From Sordaria brevicollis (taxonomy: Eukaryota; Ascomycota; Sordariomycetes; Sordariales; Sordariaceae), in contig JAUTDP010000008.1 of NCBI GenBank assembly GCA_033439795.1, forward strand, positions 1-64,000: a stretch of DNA of 64,000 nt, read 5' to 3'. The notes under the pieces were generated by a model. It made no database searches, had not been told where the DNA came from, and saw only the letters and a list, made by a program, of their open reading frames with translations. This document shows, one piece after another, positions 1-13,004 of the stretch. The stretch's first letter is position 1; each line of letters starts with the position of its first letter. The position numbers were made by a program, and so were the translations under genes.

Positions 1-608
1 TTGAGTTCCATGTAATAAGGACCCCAAGGTTGAGGCTCGGGACGGCGACCGAAGGATTTGCTCCCGAAGCGGGATAAGGAAGACCAGGACCTTGGCGGCT
101 GCTGGTCCAATCTCTCCTTTTGGGAAGGGTGGGAAGGGTGGAGATGGCGGAAGTGCACTGGGCGGTTGATCTCAAGGGGCTGTAGCAGCTTTCTCAGTTT
201 GCGAGACACCAAGTTGGAAGAGAGAAGTGGGAAAGGGTCAGTGATGGGAGGGGTGGGAGGAACAGGAGGGAGGAAGACGGGTGGAGTCAGAGAGGCAATG
301 TCTGCTTCGTTCCAGGTGAAGAAGTCCTTAAGAAGCTTGGCTTGGGGAACCACGGGCCGATCGACGTCATCGGCGCCGTACGGCGGGAGACTTGCTTCCT
401 TACTGGATGCATTGCTGGAGGTCTTGTAAGAGGCTTTGTCGGGGGAGGTACCCGGCGCCGCCTTGGACAGGTTGGATGACCAGCGGATGAGAGAAGCGGA
501 GAAGAAGAGGTGGGCGGTGGTGAGGATGAAACAAGTAAAGAGTAGGCGGTACCGGGTGCGAGTGGAGAGGTGGGAGAGGTTGGCTAGGTTGATCACTGCT
601 CGTGTCAT
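1..608 (-). CDS. 5' part of a putative type II membrane protein (runs off the window)
   Basis: An uninterrupted minus-strand reading frame starts at the ATG at 608-606 and stays open to base 1, giving about 202 residues; the rest lies outside the window. The N-terminus is short and basic (MTRAVINLANLSHLSTRTRYR) and is followed at about residues 22-38 by a hydrophobic stretch (LLFTCFILTTAHLFFSASLI). Next comes a Ser/Pro-rich stem containing NLS and NAS glycosylation sequons. This layout, a cytosolic stub, one membrane anchor and a luminal stem, is what Golgi type II glycosyltransferases show, but no catalytic domain is visible here, so that function is only an inference. The region near the window edge (PEPQPWGPYYME) may begin the globular part. 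I do not recognise the family. The start is the first in-frame ATG before the membrane segment. Confidence 0.6.
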   Translation of the reverse strand, partial: MTRAVINLANLSHLSTRTRYRLLFTCFILTTAHLFFSASLIRWSSNLSKAAPGTSPDKASYKTSSNASSKEASLPPYGADDVDRPVVPQAKLLKDFFTWNEADIASLTPPVFLPPVPPTPPITDPFPLLSSNLVSRKLRKLLQPLEINRPVHFRHLHPSHPSQKERLDQQPPRSWSSLSRFGSKSFGRRPEPQPWGPYYMEL

Positions 609-1133
609 TGTTGTATAGATGGGTTGGGTTCGTCCGTCCTTGTCTTGGTGTTGAGGGGGGAAAGAGAGAGGAAGCAGACAACCGGGATGGTGAACATCAC
701 AAAGTATCTTAGGAGACTGTCAGTGTTTCGGCCGGCTGGAGAAGCCTCCATGTACCGGTTGGTCAGCAGCACTCATGGCCTTAGAGTCGCAGGGTGCAGG
801 ACATTGACTGCGGTCCTGCATCGTCTGCTTTTAGGATCAACCGCAGAGCACTCGATGCGCATGCAGGGAATCTCGGAAAGGGGTCCCGCTGGGACGGGTA
901 CCCCGTTCATTACTTCCTATCTCAACTTGGTATCTGTCTGATCTTGCCAGCCTTGAGCGCTATCGATCGACACTTCAAACCCCTAACCATATCCTCGTCC
1001 CCGAGCGAGGAAGACGAGCGAACCTCATAAGATGATGCCATCCAAACATCACAACAGCAACAACACATCCTCCATCCACCCCAAACTACCGACTAACCTT
1101 GATACATAACCAAAAGAATGACACTGGAAAAGC

Positions 1134-1252
1134 ACATACGACCATACCCACTGGAAAACTCGGGATCCCGTCCGCTCTCCCATAGATAAGCCAGTGAGGG
1201 CCAGACTAGTAGTTGGGTCGGTGACGACCAGCGAATCCCTGGTGTTGTATGT
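1134..1252 (+). rRNA. 5S rRNA, dispersed Neurospora-type isotype
   Basis: The 119-nt stretch begins ACATACGACC and ends GTTGTATGT, and these ends pair as helix I. Inside are the conserved 5S segments GGAAAAC, CCCGTCCGCTC, TAAGCCAGTGAGGG, AGTAGTTGGGT and GCGAATCCCTGGTG. A T-run (1254-1261) follows directly, as expected for a Pol III terminator. The Neurospora crassa 5S genes are scattered singly through the genome and fall into several isotypes; compared with the main alpha type as I remember it, this copy differs in the helix II/III region, so it is probably a minor isotype. A weak TATA-like stretch (ACATAACC near 1104) lies about 30 bases upstream, where Neurospora 5S genes need one. Confidence 0.93.
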
Positions 1253-2223
1253 CTTTTTTTTGTTCCTTTTCCTCGCTTCATTTCTCTTTTTCTTTCTTCC
1301 TTTTGCTCCCTCTCTACGTGTCTTTTCGCAATTGCTTTCTTTCTTTTTGGCGTTCTGTTCCGCCATCTGGAACTCTTTCAAGCCCGTTATTTTCCCGCAG
1401 TTATCTCGAGCAACGTTGCGGATGTCGATCCAGAGGGTCGTACTCGTCGCGCCGCTGGATAGCACGCCGTCCTTTTTCCACTTGCTTTAAGCAAGTCGAC
1501 GATGCGTTTGTTGCTAGTGTTGATGCTGCTCAAATTGGCAAGGAGAGGGACGACGGGCCTGAAGACTATGCCCGGGCGGGTTGATAGACTTGAGGTTGTT
1601 GGCCGTGTCTTTGAGAAACAAGTGGCTGCGAGTAGCCCTCCTTAATTTTCTAGCAAGCTGTAATCGGAACAGGAAGTCTTAGTCTACAAGGATCGAATAC
1701 ATGATACATCTGTAAGTGAAGAATCACATATCAAGGTCTAAGAAGTCGTGAACACAAAAAAGTACACATATGTGTGACTGTGATCCGGTGGAGGATAACA
1801 AGAAGGAGATTATGATTTGCCAAAGCGTGGTATGGTACTGTAATGCCGAACATGTACATGTAGCTCTTAGCTAATGATAGAAGATTGTAGAGTGTATGGT
1901 AAAAACTCGCCGTGAGATATCCTAAAGCGCAAAGAAACCAACAAAAAAGAACGAAAAACCTCCCCTGTGCCGCCCGCCTAGCCCCTCCTTGAGCCCCCAT
2001 CCCAAATGCCATATATTTATCCTAAACCGAAAAGAAACGAGCCCGTTGAAAGAGTAGTTGGCAGCTTGACGCCGTGCTAGTATATACCTAGAGATACTGG
2101 TAACCTCCAGCCCGCCGCTCACGTAACGGATAACGAGGTGGAGGACGTGCCGGACAAGGCAAAGGCGGATGTAGATAATTATGTTCCACCAACCCAGCGA
2201 CATACTCTGCATCACCTTGATAC

Positions 2224-2280
2224 CCAACACCAACACCAACACCAACACCACCACCAACACCAACACCACCACCCCCACCC
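2224..2280. repeat. (CAACAC)n hexanucleotide repeat
   Basis: CAACAC/CACCAC units repeat for about 57 bases just beyond the stop codon of the minus-strand DOCK gene, so the repeat probably lies in that gene's 3' untranslated region (as GTGTTG units in the mRNA). Confidence 0.85.
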
Positions 2281-2309
2281 TCACCAACAGCAGACCCAGA
2301 ATCCGAACC

Positions 2310-5300
2310 CTACTCCTCATCCAACGCCCCCATCTTCCCCTCCCCCTTCCCACCACCCTTCTTCATATTCCCCAACTTAAGCATACTCAACCTCTTCTTA
2401 ACACTAGCACTCCCATTATGGAACTTATCCTTCAACTCCCTCAAATCCAAATCCTTATCCTCATCCATGTTATCCCTACTATCTTCTTTATCCTTCTTCT
2501 CCTTCTTGCTGCTCTTCTTCTCCTTCTCCTTCTTCTGCTCCTTCCCATAGGCATAGCCGCCGTTGACAGGACTAGGAGAAACTCCATTCAGCGCCGCCGC
2601 CGCCGCCCCACGCTCTCGTTCCCTTTCGCGGTCGAACTGGTCAGATTGTGATTGCTGTGACGGTGATTGTAAGTTGGGTTGAGAGAGAGAAGGGGATGAG
2701 TACTCCGTCTGCCAGTTCGTGGTTGCGCCCGTGATGCTCTCGGCCACGCCGTTGATGGCGTTCACGAGGTGGACTTTGTCCGAGGAGCTGAAGCCGCGGA
2801 GGAAGGAGCGGCGGTTGGATTTTCCTATTGATCCGTTGTCGGCTGCCTGCTCTTTCCTGCTGTGAATCACGTTGCTGGGGACGGAGGGACTTCGGTCGCC
2901 ACCGGTGGTGGTGGGTGTGTTCATCATGGTTGCCGATGCTGATCCGGGGTTCATGTCGTCGTGGGACTTGGACCTGCTGACAAGGTTGTGATCGCTGCCG
3001 TTGAGTAAGTGGGGGATGGAACCGGTTGATGACAGTTGATGAGCCGTGGGGGAGTTCCCTTCCTTCTTCCTTCCTCCCAAGAAACTCAACCTTGCGCCGC
3101 GTCCTTGTCGGAGAGAAACAGGCTGAGAAATCCCGGTGCTAACGACGATCTCGCCTAGAACATCGGCCGCTTCGCTTGTCGTGCGAGCATGCCCCTGGGC
3201 CTGTGGGTTTCCGGAAATGCCAAGACCGTGGCCATTTGTCAAGGCCGTGGCGGATTGGTGATGCTTGTGCTGGCCAGCTGAGAACCCGCCTGCGAAAGCT
3301 GAAGGCCCTGGTGATCGGGGCCAGGTTGGAGAGGGAGTGATACCGCCGGATCGGTCGCTGCCGTTAGAAGGATTGGGCGAGCGAGCGGGTGGAGGCGTGA
3401 AGATTGCGATTTCGGGAGCAAAGGTTTGCTCAAAGACTGTGTGTGTTCATTGTCAGCGCCACCCCATCCAACTCAATAAAACAGAATGGAAACCTACACT
3501 TTTGCAAATCCTCCCCATGTTTCCTCACCGTCTCCCTAGGGCTCTTCGCAAACGTCGCCAAACATCTCTTGATCATAATCGCATGATCCACCAACGCCAT
3601 CTTGATGGCATTCTCCTGGGCATCAATCTCCGGCGGCCCGTCATCCTCGTCTTCATCGCCGTCATCACTCCCACATTTTATCGTGATTGGCGTCATGGTT
3701 CCCATCCCAGGAATCAGCTCTCGGTACCTGCTCACACTCGCTTCGCTTTCCGGGTTCACGCTGATGCTGACCGCATCCACCAACAGCATCACCGTAGCCT
3801 CGTCGCTCCCCTCCCCCCCTTGTGTCTGTCCTTCGGCAACCTTCTTCTCAACAGCCGTCATCTCTCCCGTCTTCCTCACGATTCTCTCCAGTGCCGTCTC
3901 CTTTGCCGTCAACCTCACGTGCTTGATCTCGACAATCTCGCTTCGCTTGAGAATCGTTGGGAAGGGCTCGGCGGTAGTGTATAGCGTCTTCTCGGCGTAA
4001 TGATCCCTCACATCCCCGTTGGTGTCTCTCTTTGTGCTGACGCTGAACGTCTGCGGGCTTGAAGAGATCAAATAGTCGCGGATGATCTGCGGGACCCGAG
4101 CGCGCTGGAAGACGTTATGCGTGAGATCGCGGTGGGGAGAAATAGCTGATATGATCAGGAATTGGCCTTCGACGTCGTACTCCGAGGTGTCGCGTTCATG
4201 GGAAGGAGTGATGATCTGTGCAGAGGGGTACATCTCTTGCATGCGGTCGGTGAACCCAGCCGTGCGTTCAGTGGGGGAAGCACCCTCGAAGACAAAAGCC
4301 TTGTCACGCACGGAAGGAGGGAAGCCGAGACCCTTGTAGAGCACCTTGAAATACTTGGGGATAAGCTTGTCGGTCTTGTGCGCAATGGTCTCGTACACGG
4401 TCGCAATTGCTCGTTGTGTGCGGGCGAGCTTGGCAAAGTCGAAGATGTTGGACTCGTACTGGGCCTGCAGCTCTTTGTAGGCAGCCAGGGCGCATGACCA
4501 AGCCTGCCCATCTTCAAAGTGCTTGATCATGTCGAAGTAGATGCGCTCCTTGCGCTCAAAGTGGGACTGCGCTGGGAAGGAGGGGTCCTCGAGGGCCGGT
4601 GTGGTCTTGAGAGGGTCCCAGTCGTAGAGGTCGGCGTGTAGGCGTAGGGCGAGTCCGGCCTCGGTGTGGTTCCGTGCTGAGGCTTGTAGGTTGGCAAGCT
4701 GGTGGACATAGCGGATGAATATCTCCTCCTTTTGCATGTCGCGGAGGAACTCCATGAGACGAAGGCGGTGAATGAGGTTGGACGCTTCGCCTGAGCCATC
4801 ACCACTGTGAACAGCAACGAGCAAATCAAGGAACTCGTCAACCGTGGCCATCAGCTCGCGGATGGCAGTGTACAGCGGCTCATCTGGGATCTTGGAGAGG
4901 GGCTCAAAGCGATCCAGCAGCTCGCTCACAAAGAGCTTCTGGAGGATACTCTCTGTCAATGGCTTTTCCTTAAAGTAGCCATCAAGACAGTCGATGATCT
5001 CCGTCTGAATGACAGACAAGTCCTCGCTCAGGGTCCACTCGCTGACAATCATGGTCTGCAGGACCTCAACCGCCATCCTCCGGAGACCCTCGTGCACGCT
5101 AAGACAAAGCTCGACAATGGGTCCAACAAGCGTGGGCACATACTGCACCTGATAACCGCCCATCTTGGACAGCCCATACCGTGCTCGCTCTTCCAGGCTC
5201 GTCTCCCAGCCAATGGCCTCCCACGTCTTTCTCAGAAGATCAGCTCCATGCTCTCTGACATCGCCTGCAATCTTCCAGACCGCTCGCCGCTTTTGCTCCG

Positions 5301-8300
5301 GGAACGTTTCCAGCGCCAGCGAGGGGCTCCCCACCAGCTTCAAGAGTGTAGTGAAGAACATCTTCCACAGCTCGGTATCAAAGTTCTCGGCCTCGTCAGG
5401 GTGTGGTAGGTAGTTATCGAGTAGCAAGCTGGCAAGGTACTGCAGAGTGCGCATGGTTGACTTGTGGTGGAAGATGTGCACGCTCAGCCAGTTGGAGGGG
5501 AATGTCTCGCCTTGCAAGATGCTCATGTGTACGCGCAGGCAATTCTCAATGATGATGTTGAGCTCATCTTCCGCCAGCTCCAGCTGCATGCCGCTGGGAG
5601 AATTGGATAGCGCCGATAGAACAGCAGACAGCTCAATGAGGGCTTCGTCAAAGACCACCTCTTCCGCGGTCGGCTTGGCGGGGAATGGGTAGGATGTGGG
5701 AAACAGAAGCGACAAACGGTTCTTGGGCGTCTTCTCGGCAGCTTGAATGGCGAGGTAAGACTGGATGATCTTGGGGATATAATCCGGGATCTCCGGCCCG
5801 AGATGCTCGACCTGACTGGCAAGCACCGAACAGCATAGCCGCACCTGGTCCCTCCATTGCTCCGTCACCTCATCAGTATGCCCCCAGTGCGGCGCGATCC
5901 ACCTCACGGTGTTAGCACTCAAGGCGGACCGCTGCTCTGGGTGCGAGAAGATGTCAAGCTTGGAGTAGTTGATGATAAGGACGAGCTTGTACAGAACGAG
6001 CTTGCCCTTGACGGAGGAGCAAGAGTCCATAAAGTCAATAGCAATATGGAGAATCTCCTCGGTCGTCAATAGCCCAGTGAGCTCCGGAAGCCACGTGTGA
6101 AAATGTTGGACGGCGAGGGTTTGACTGCCCACCAAGACAGGTGCCTGATTACGCATCAGAGCATCGAGGGCTTTGAAGATGGTGCGCAGGTGGCGGGTGA
6201 AATTGGGGTTGGAGGTGGTGATTCCTATCCCAGCCTCCTTTTCCTTTTGTTGGCCTCTGGCATGGGTGATGAACTTGAGAATGTGCCGTACAACCTTGAA
6301 CGTGGCGCGCAGTTTCCGTGATGTCTCGGGTTCTGTGGGTTTGGACAGTAGCCTGGTGAAAGACCTGACAAGACAGGGCGTGGCGAACGGGTAGTTGAAC
6401 CGAGTTTCGGCGTACTGGTCGACGAGAGGAGCGAGGTTAAAGCGCCTGTCGTGGACAATGTCTAGCACTCTGACCAAGGCAGTAAAGACGAGGTCTTCGA
6501 GGTCATCATTTCCGGTGTAATGCACGAGGATACCAAAGAGGGCATCCAAGACATCGTTCAGCAACTTGACAACCTCAATTTCGGGGACGAAGATGAATGC
6601 TTTGAGGATGTCAGGTACCTCTCCCTGAGGCAAATCCTTGCCTTTTAGCAAACCCAGCACGACCTTGTCCTGGGAGAATCGCGTGCTGCACAAGTACGTG
6701 TCGATGCGTAAAACAGCCAGTGGACCAGTCACCTCGACATGCTCATCGCCAAAGTTGGAGGCAAAAGGCAAGCTCAGGTATCCTCCCTTGCCCCCCGCGG
6801 GTGCTTGAGCACTCGACGTGTTCTCGTCCAACTTGTACAGCAACAGATTGTGGGAACCGTCATGGATGAACGCCTGCTGATCCCAAAGAGGCAGGTATGC
6901 CACAGCGAAGGGAGGATTTGGCGCGTCGGAGAGGTACATGACGATGTGCGACTGGTGAACATCCTGGGGAGCGAGGACGAGCTTGATGATCTCCTTCCAC
7001 GGGTCTCCACGGTCGACAGCTGTTGATCTCCATGTGCTCAAGCCTTCGTTTTTGGAGGAGGGATAGATGCAGTAGTCGATGCGCTCGCCGTTTGCCCGGC
7101 GTACCTCGAGGGTAATCTGGAAATTGGCGCCGTGAATGTTGTTGGGAAGCGAAGTCGCGCTGGCTCCGTACCGGGACAGTAGGGTCTGTCTGGACAAGGC
7201 CGCTTCGTCAATGGTGACATAGATGTCCGAACGTGGCTTGGTTGGTGCTCCGGAAAACCCCATCTTGTTTGTCTTGCAGATTCCCGACAAAATGGTAGGC
7301 GTCATTTTGATGAGGGCGTCAGCATCCGGGTTGTTGAAAGACCGCAGTCGTATCTGTAACCTTTCGGCTCTCCTCGATCTTTCGTGGTGGCCCGATCTGC
7401 TATCACATATCTCTTTTATTAGTGGATCCCATTCCTCGCTATCAGTGTTGTGTCTGTCCGATGGGAACTTGGAGCAAGGCGCCCAGATGTTGACCACATG
7501 TTCGACCTCCTCGCCCTGCTGCTTCATGATGGAGTTCAGCTTCAGCACGCCAACACCGACCGTCCTGTCGGCTGTAGTCGGCGGGGATTGGCCATCGACC
7601 GAAGGACGACCTGTTCGCGAGTTGGCGGTACTTGGTGGCCGTCCCTCCCTGCTTTCCAGGGCGTCATTGCTCATCTGCTGTTCTTCGGCCTGCTCCGACA
7701 AGGCTTCCAGGTCCGAGTTCTTCCTAGTGAAGGCGCCTCTAGTGTTCTTGTTGGCCCAAACCATGCTCCTACGCAAGGCCTTGTTCCCCGACGCCAGGGG
7801 TGGTTTCGACTCCTTGGACGATATTTGGGGCGAGCTGTTGGAGGGCCCGCCCGACCGGGAACTTGGCTTGGCTGCTACCACTGGCTGAGGTGACCGGATC
7901 TTGACGACCAACAACAACTCGGATTTGGAGGCCTGTACCTCGCCAATGTCGGCGGACGAGAGATCGGCGAAAAGCGTGCGCATCTGTGAGGTCCGGGCTA
8001 GGTTGGTTAGTTGTCCGCCAGCGGGCACATCCACTATGTAACTCTCCGACAAAGGTGTCACTCTTCCTCCGGGTGCTTTGGTTGCGAGATAGAGAACCAG
8101 GGTTGTCGACTCGGTGGATGCGCCGGCAAAGCACTTGATGTCCACCATCAAGTGGTGCAGAGACGTTACATCTGGTGCGGTTGTCGGAGGCTCGTCAAGC
8201 AGGCTCATGACGGACTGCAGCTGGGTGATCTCGACGACAGAATCATCGCCCGTCATGACACGGCCACGGGCACTGGGATCGCGCACAATGACCTCTCCTC

Positions 8301-8991
8301 CACACAGCTTGTTGACACGAACCAGATCCCAAACCGTCTTTTCCCGTAGGTTCTCGTATTCCCAAGTGGTGAGGACATTATGTAGAAATTGTTGTCGCGA
8401 GAGGTTGAGACTTGTGATGAGTTTGGAAAGAGTGTCGAGCTTTTCGTACTGTCTCGAGAGAAGGAGCCCGTGGAGGTTTGTCGAGTGCCATTCGCGGAGG
8501 CAGGACGCGATCTCGTCGATGAGGGGCTCAGCAGCCGAAGTGGGTGTCTCGTCGCCAATCTTGAGCATGGGCACGGGGGCTGGTGGTCGAGGCTCGTTGG
8601 GATCTCGTTGTACGGGGACGGACAGTCGGCCATCTTTTGTCACCTTTTTGCTCCTCCTCCGCTTCTTCTTTTCTGCGTTTGGATCTCCATTGTCGGGCTC
8701 GCTATCGTCCGTCTCGTCGGATTCGCCCAGGACTTCGCGTACCTCGACACAGCTGCGGGGGAAGATGCCACTGAAGACGCGAGCCTCTAGTGTCTGGCCC
8801 TTGACACTGGTCAAGCCGGCAAGCAGACTCGGAGGGGCAACCAGGTAGCCTCTTAGCCAGTTCCCATCTGGTGTTTCTTCGATGATGTATAGCTCGTCGC
8901 CGATTTCGAGTGGAAGGTCGGCGGCACTGGAGGCTGTGAACGGGTAGGTAGCTACGGCGAAGGCAATTCGGGGTAGAGGTTGCCAGGGCAT
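2310..8991 (-). CDS. DOCK-family guanine nucleotide exchange factor (SH3, C2/DHR-1, DHR-2)
   Basis: Two exons, 8991-3498 and 3436-2310, encode about 2206 residues. The 61-nt intron (3437-3497) has donor GTAGGT, branch GCTGAC and acceptor CAG; removing it joins ...HGEDLQK to FFEQTFAPEI, a classic DHR-2 ending. DOCK proteins activate Rac/Rho-type GTPases at the cell cortex; the yeast relative is Dck1. An SH3 domain lies at about residues 5-85 (AVATYPF, GDELYIIEE, GNWLRGY). A C2-type DHR-1 domain starts near 589 (SDIYVTIDEA). A long helical region follows, and the catalytic DHR-2 domain spans about 1437-1850 (LRLHADLYDW, FKVLYKG, DHAIMIKRC). The last 350 residues are disordered and end in Lys/Glu-rich and basic runs. 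The chosen start is MPWQPLPRIAFAV, directly before the SH3 domain; the frame opens slightly further upstream but without an ATG. Confidence 0.93.
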
Positions 8992-9070
8992 CTTGAGTGT
9001 GTTGGCCAGGTCCAAGGCATCTATGTCTGGAGCTATGTGGTGAGTGGTGGATTACTGCGACAGGATGATG

Positions 9071-9122
9071 GCTGTTGCTGTTGCTGTTGCTGTCGCTGTC
9101 GCTGTCGCTGTCACTGTCGCCG
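9071..9122. repeat. GCTGTT/GCTGTC hexanucleotide repeat
   Basis: Several GCTGTT units pass into GCTGTC units about 80 bases upstream of the DOCK start codon. In the DOCK transcript this would be a GACAGC/AACAGC tract in the 5' leader or promoter. Confidence 0.85.
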
Positions 9123-12100
9123 TCGCGGGTGTGGTCGAGCTATGAAGCTAGTTCTAGAGCTCAACTCTTGTACTCCTAGTAGAGACTGACTCGTTGGTTC
9201 GTCCCGATCGGTAATCGCGCGTATGTTCTGCTGTAGGGAACGTCGTGGGCCTGGGCAGTGTTCCGGTATTAAGGTTTACGATTAAGGAATAGGAATCGGG
9301 TCGGTATCGGCGTATGGACAATCTGGTTGGATTGGGTATAGGTCAGCTACCTTAGCTGAGGGGTTTGGTGATACATGGACATGGAGAGAGATGACGTGCA
9401 ACTAACTGACTGGAGTGGTTCGTCCGGACCTGCGGCTGTGTCTGAGCTGGGTCCCTCCTGTCTACCTCTAGGTGATGGGATGGTTGTCTGATGTCTGATG
9501 TCTGGTGGTGGTAGTATGTGTAAGGAGAGTGGACGGGGTCAGTTAGAGCCTCTCTCTGTCTCTCTCTATGTCTCTCTTTCTGTAGCAAAACGAAGCGAGC
9601 GTATTCGGTCGGGGATGATGGAGGAGGAGGAGGAGGGAGGAGGAGGAGGGAGGGTCCTGGATGTGCTGAGGACAGGAGCTTGGACGTAGGCCTCGTCGTC
9701 GTCGAGTCGAGTCGAGTCGTGCGTAGACTAGGTACGGCGTGTCGTGGTAGCTGTATAGAGGTACAGGTACAGGTACTCGTAGAGGTAAGTTGGAACTGTG
9801 AGAAATGGATACCTCTATTCGAATGAGCGACTGGGTGTGACTTGCACTTCCAATTCGCGACGGGACGCAGGGTTGAAGCTGCAAGTGCAAAGAGAACGAT
9901 TCGTTCGTTCAAAAGTGCAGTGAGTGCCCTGGTGCCGCAGAGGTGCCCGTTGCGCGGCCACGATACCCAATTTCACCGCAATGCGCTAAAAGCACTAACA
10001 GCACTAAAAATCCACTGGAGGTCCAGATTGGCAACAGGGGTCACGAAAGGGGTTTAAACATTTACACTCTTAGAAAAAAAAAATATTACACAAATCCGTA
10101 CACAAACATGGAAGTGCAGACTGCGTTTGGTAGGACAAGCTGAAAGGTGACGAAAAGTGTCAATGTTGTGACTGCAGTGATTCCATCTTGGGCGCATATC
10201 ATCTTGACTTTTTGACTGGGTAGATTCATCCGATCATGGTGACAGCCCCTAGAGGTACCTAGTAGCCCCTGGCTTGTGAACTACGAGAGGGACCACGGTG
10301 ACGGGCTTGACGGGATGAAAGTGATCAAAGTGATGGATAGGGGAAATTCATTGACTCGGAAAAAGCAATCATGTCGGTTTGTGACGGTAGAATACTGGTA
10401 ACTTATGGGACAGGCATGAGATGGAGATACTTCCACCTCTCTTTCAGATCCTCGTCCCATTGTGATTAGATTTAACTCTCAAGTCATAACCAACTCATGC
10501 AACATCTCAGCCTTCTCTATTCTGGTCGGACGACAGACATCGGACCAAAAAAGCCAACTCTCTAGCACTACCACCATCCAACGTGGCTTGCCGTTGAAAC
10601 CGCCAAAATGTCCGGGGACTGTTGGACACCTCAGCTCCATGACAGGGCTCAAGTGTGGAATGTCAGTGGCATCTCTCGGGGACAATTAATCTCGAATACT
10701 TGGCGTGTCCCTTTAGTCTTCCTCTTCCCTCATGTCACTTTTGATGTCCCTGGCCTGGATGTTGAACCCGATCAGCCCAAGATAAAGATCTGATATGACA
10801 AGACACTAGCCATCTCAAGGACCCTCCTGTATCCTGCTCTAGACTTTCACAGCAGCAAGACCACCTAAACCATAAGTTGTGTTTGATCTCGGACCTCCCC
10901 TCTGCCTCTGCCCCCTTTCCGTTCTCATCACACAATGTGACCGTGAGTGAGAAATGTCGAGGCCCGTGCTCACATGTTTTCTCGAAATGCGTCTCCACAG
11001 CTTCGCCGTTCCTTGGCTCTCTTGGCACGGGTTCCTGGCTGATGCGCATTTTATAGTGGGTCCTCCGCTTATCGTGCCCCTGTCTCCCCCGAGTCCCCCC
11101 ACCTGTTCCGACCACTCACAGTCCGTTCAGTGCCTGCCGGTGCCCTGCCAAGTGCGCCCAACTGCCTCCCCTTGTCCGTTTCAGTGTTGCTCTCCTGTCG
11201 ATTGCAATTCGTTTCCAGTTTGTTCTTTCCCTTCAGCCCAGAAACCCAATCTCTCTCAAGTCGTTGCAAATCCCAACGTCTCTCAACCCCTCCCCGGTCC
11301 TGTCCCTTAGACACACGCAAGGCTCAACCTCCGATCTGGTGTCCCTCCTCCCGGGCCATCAACGGTGATCCACGTCCCGAATGCAAGGGACCCGACAACA
11401 CCATCAACCGACTAGCCTACAATACATGGAATACAATCACTTCCAATTCAAGTTGTCAAGATCGCCTCCTCGAGACCCAATGCCTCCCCTTAGATCCCCT
11501 TAGAGCTACCCGGTCATGTCCGAGCAACTGCTGACATCAATCATGCTTGTTTGCCAGACTGTTATTTCCCAACCAGTGTTGACCTGCTTGCTGTCACGTT
11601 CCAGCGCTTGCTCTCTAGGCCCGGCATATCCTTCGCTGTCCTGTCTTCCTCGACAAACACAATCACAAACGAGATCCGTGCTTATTCACGCGACTCCTGG
11701 GCAGATATCATCCAGGCTCGATCGATAACCGAACCTCTACATACGCCGCCACGAAAACATGAAACACAGCTTCGTCCCGAGTCGAGGAGCTGAAGAATCA
11801 ATGCCAAGCCCCGTGTCACCCTCGTTACCCATACCATTGTCCTTCTCGAACCCAGCTTGTTCCGAACTGCTCGACACTGGCTCGCTATCCGTGGAATATG
11901 AGAGACATGACCATCCCGTATCGGCTTCCAGAACACCCTTCGCGAGCGGTTCGGAAGGGTACACCCGTGGCTTCAGGTCTGGGCCTCAGTGGCGTTTCTA
12001 GACACGCTTCAAAGTCGGATCGGGGAATGGACAGCCAAAGCGGAAAGAAGGGATGGCAATGGCAGCCATCACGAAAACATCCGGCTACACTACCCGCATG

Positions 12101-12587
12101 TCTACCGAACTTGCGCCTGGGTGAAACTGATTCTTAGTTGCACAAAGGATGCAAAAGCTTCCCAGTTGGGCGAGGACCTAAAAGTGCACTGCGCGGCTCT
12201 GCCTTCATCTGCGTCGAGCTATACCAGCCAAGTGGCCAATGAGGACATCATACATGAGCATGGCCGTCAATCGCGGAATCACAACTGTACAATATGCTAT
12301 TCTTGTTTACCAGACCTACGACACTCTCAAGGCATTCCTCACCACGGAGCAAGCATACCGAACGTTATAACTGTTTCGCCCATGACGTCCCCAGCTTTCA
12401 TGCATGTGGATCTTCCGCGTCCCGGAGCGGGCCATCCCGGCCTCATCAAGTCAAGGGTCCCGTTCGGAGCACAAATCCACTACATGCCCCGATCTCCACC
12501 CTGATTAGGGCACACCATGACATGGCTTGATAAAGACGCACTCTGAGCACGCAGATCAACAGCGAACAATCATCACCAGCTTGTGAA
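9123..12587. other. Long intergenic region upstream of the DOCK gene
   Basis: About 3.5 kb without a supported gene. It holds a purine microsatellite (GGA units, 9616-9654) and a cluster of five TAGAGGTA motifs (9463-9470, 9756-9763, 9780-9787, 9810-9817, 10250-10257). Several open frames of 60-170 codons occur between 10.9 and 12.5 kb, but they overlap on both strands and show no domain or splice support. It could hold the DOCK 5' leader or a noncoding transcript. Confidence 0.5.
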
Positions 12588-12675
12588 GGTTGTATAGTGT
12601 AGCGGTTATCACTCCGGATTCTGATGTCTTGTTCAGAACATTCCGGCAACCCCGGTTCGATTCCGGGTACGACCT
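12588..12675 (+). tRNA. tRNA-Gln(CTG), intron-containing, copy 1
   Basis: The acceptor arms GGTTGTA and TACGACC pair, the D arm (GTGTAGCGGTTATCAC) and T arm (CCCGG-TTCGATT-CCGGG) are canonical, and the anticodon stem is CCGGA/TCCGG. The anticodon loop TTCTGA is followed after position 37 by a 16-nt intron, then T38, giving anticodon CTG, which reads CAG glutamine codons. The intron contains TCAGAA, complementary to the anticodon loop, the usual anticodon-intron pairing. A T-run starts a few bases downstream. Confidence 0.93.
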
Positions 12676-13004
12676 GTCTTTTTCCTTTTGGACATCATCG
12701 CGTTGGCTGGCACACTTTTCCATGACGAGTTTCTCTTTTTGTTGCTCATATTAGAAGAAGTTGTCCGTTGCTCAACTTGCTCGTTTCAGTTGTCCCAAGA
12801 TACTGAATAACAAGTTACGCTTTGCGATTCTCTTCCGTCTCTAGAACAAAAAAGTTATTGCTATATTTCATTTCATCTCCTCTATATCTTACCCGTATAT
12901 ATTCGGAACAGCCTCGTAGCTTACAATGGCCATGTTGACTTCGTGAGCTTTAGCTATAACAAAAATAAAGACACGTTCGTTAGATCACAAAAAACCAAAA
13001 CATC
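12676..13004. other. Spacer between convergent tRNA-Gln genes
   Basis: About 330 bases between copy 1 (plus) and copy 2 (minus). T-runs at both edges fit Pol III terminators. No gene is seen. Confidence 0.6.

Larger units (their letters stand above)
609..2309. other. Intergenic region around the 5S gene
   Basis: Apart from the 5S gene I see no supported coding region. 609-1133 is the upstream region of the membrane-protein gene. A pyrimidine-rich stretch (about 1253-1380) follows the 5S terminator. 1500-2309 lies downstream of the DOCK gene's stop and probably includes its 3' untranslated region. Open frames here are short and mutually overlapping, without family motifs. Confidence 0.55.

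Noticed and set aside
11989..12504. 171-codon plus-strand open frame in the DOCK upstream region
   Set aside because: No domain, no supporting splice sites, and equally long frames overlap it on the other strand.
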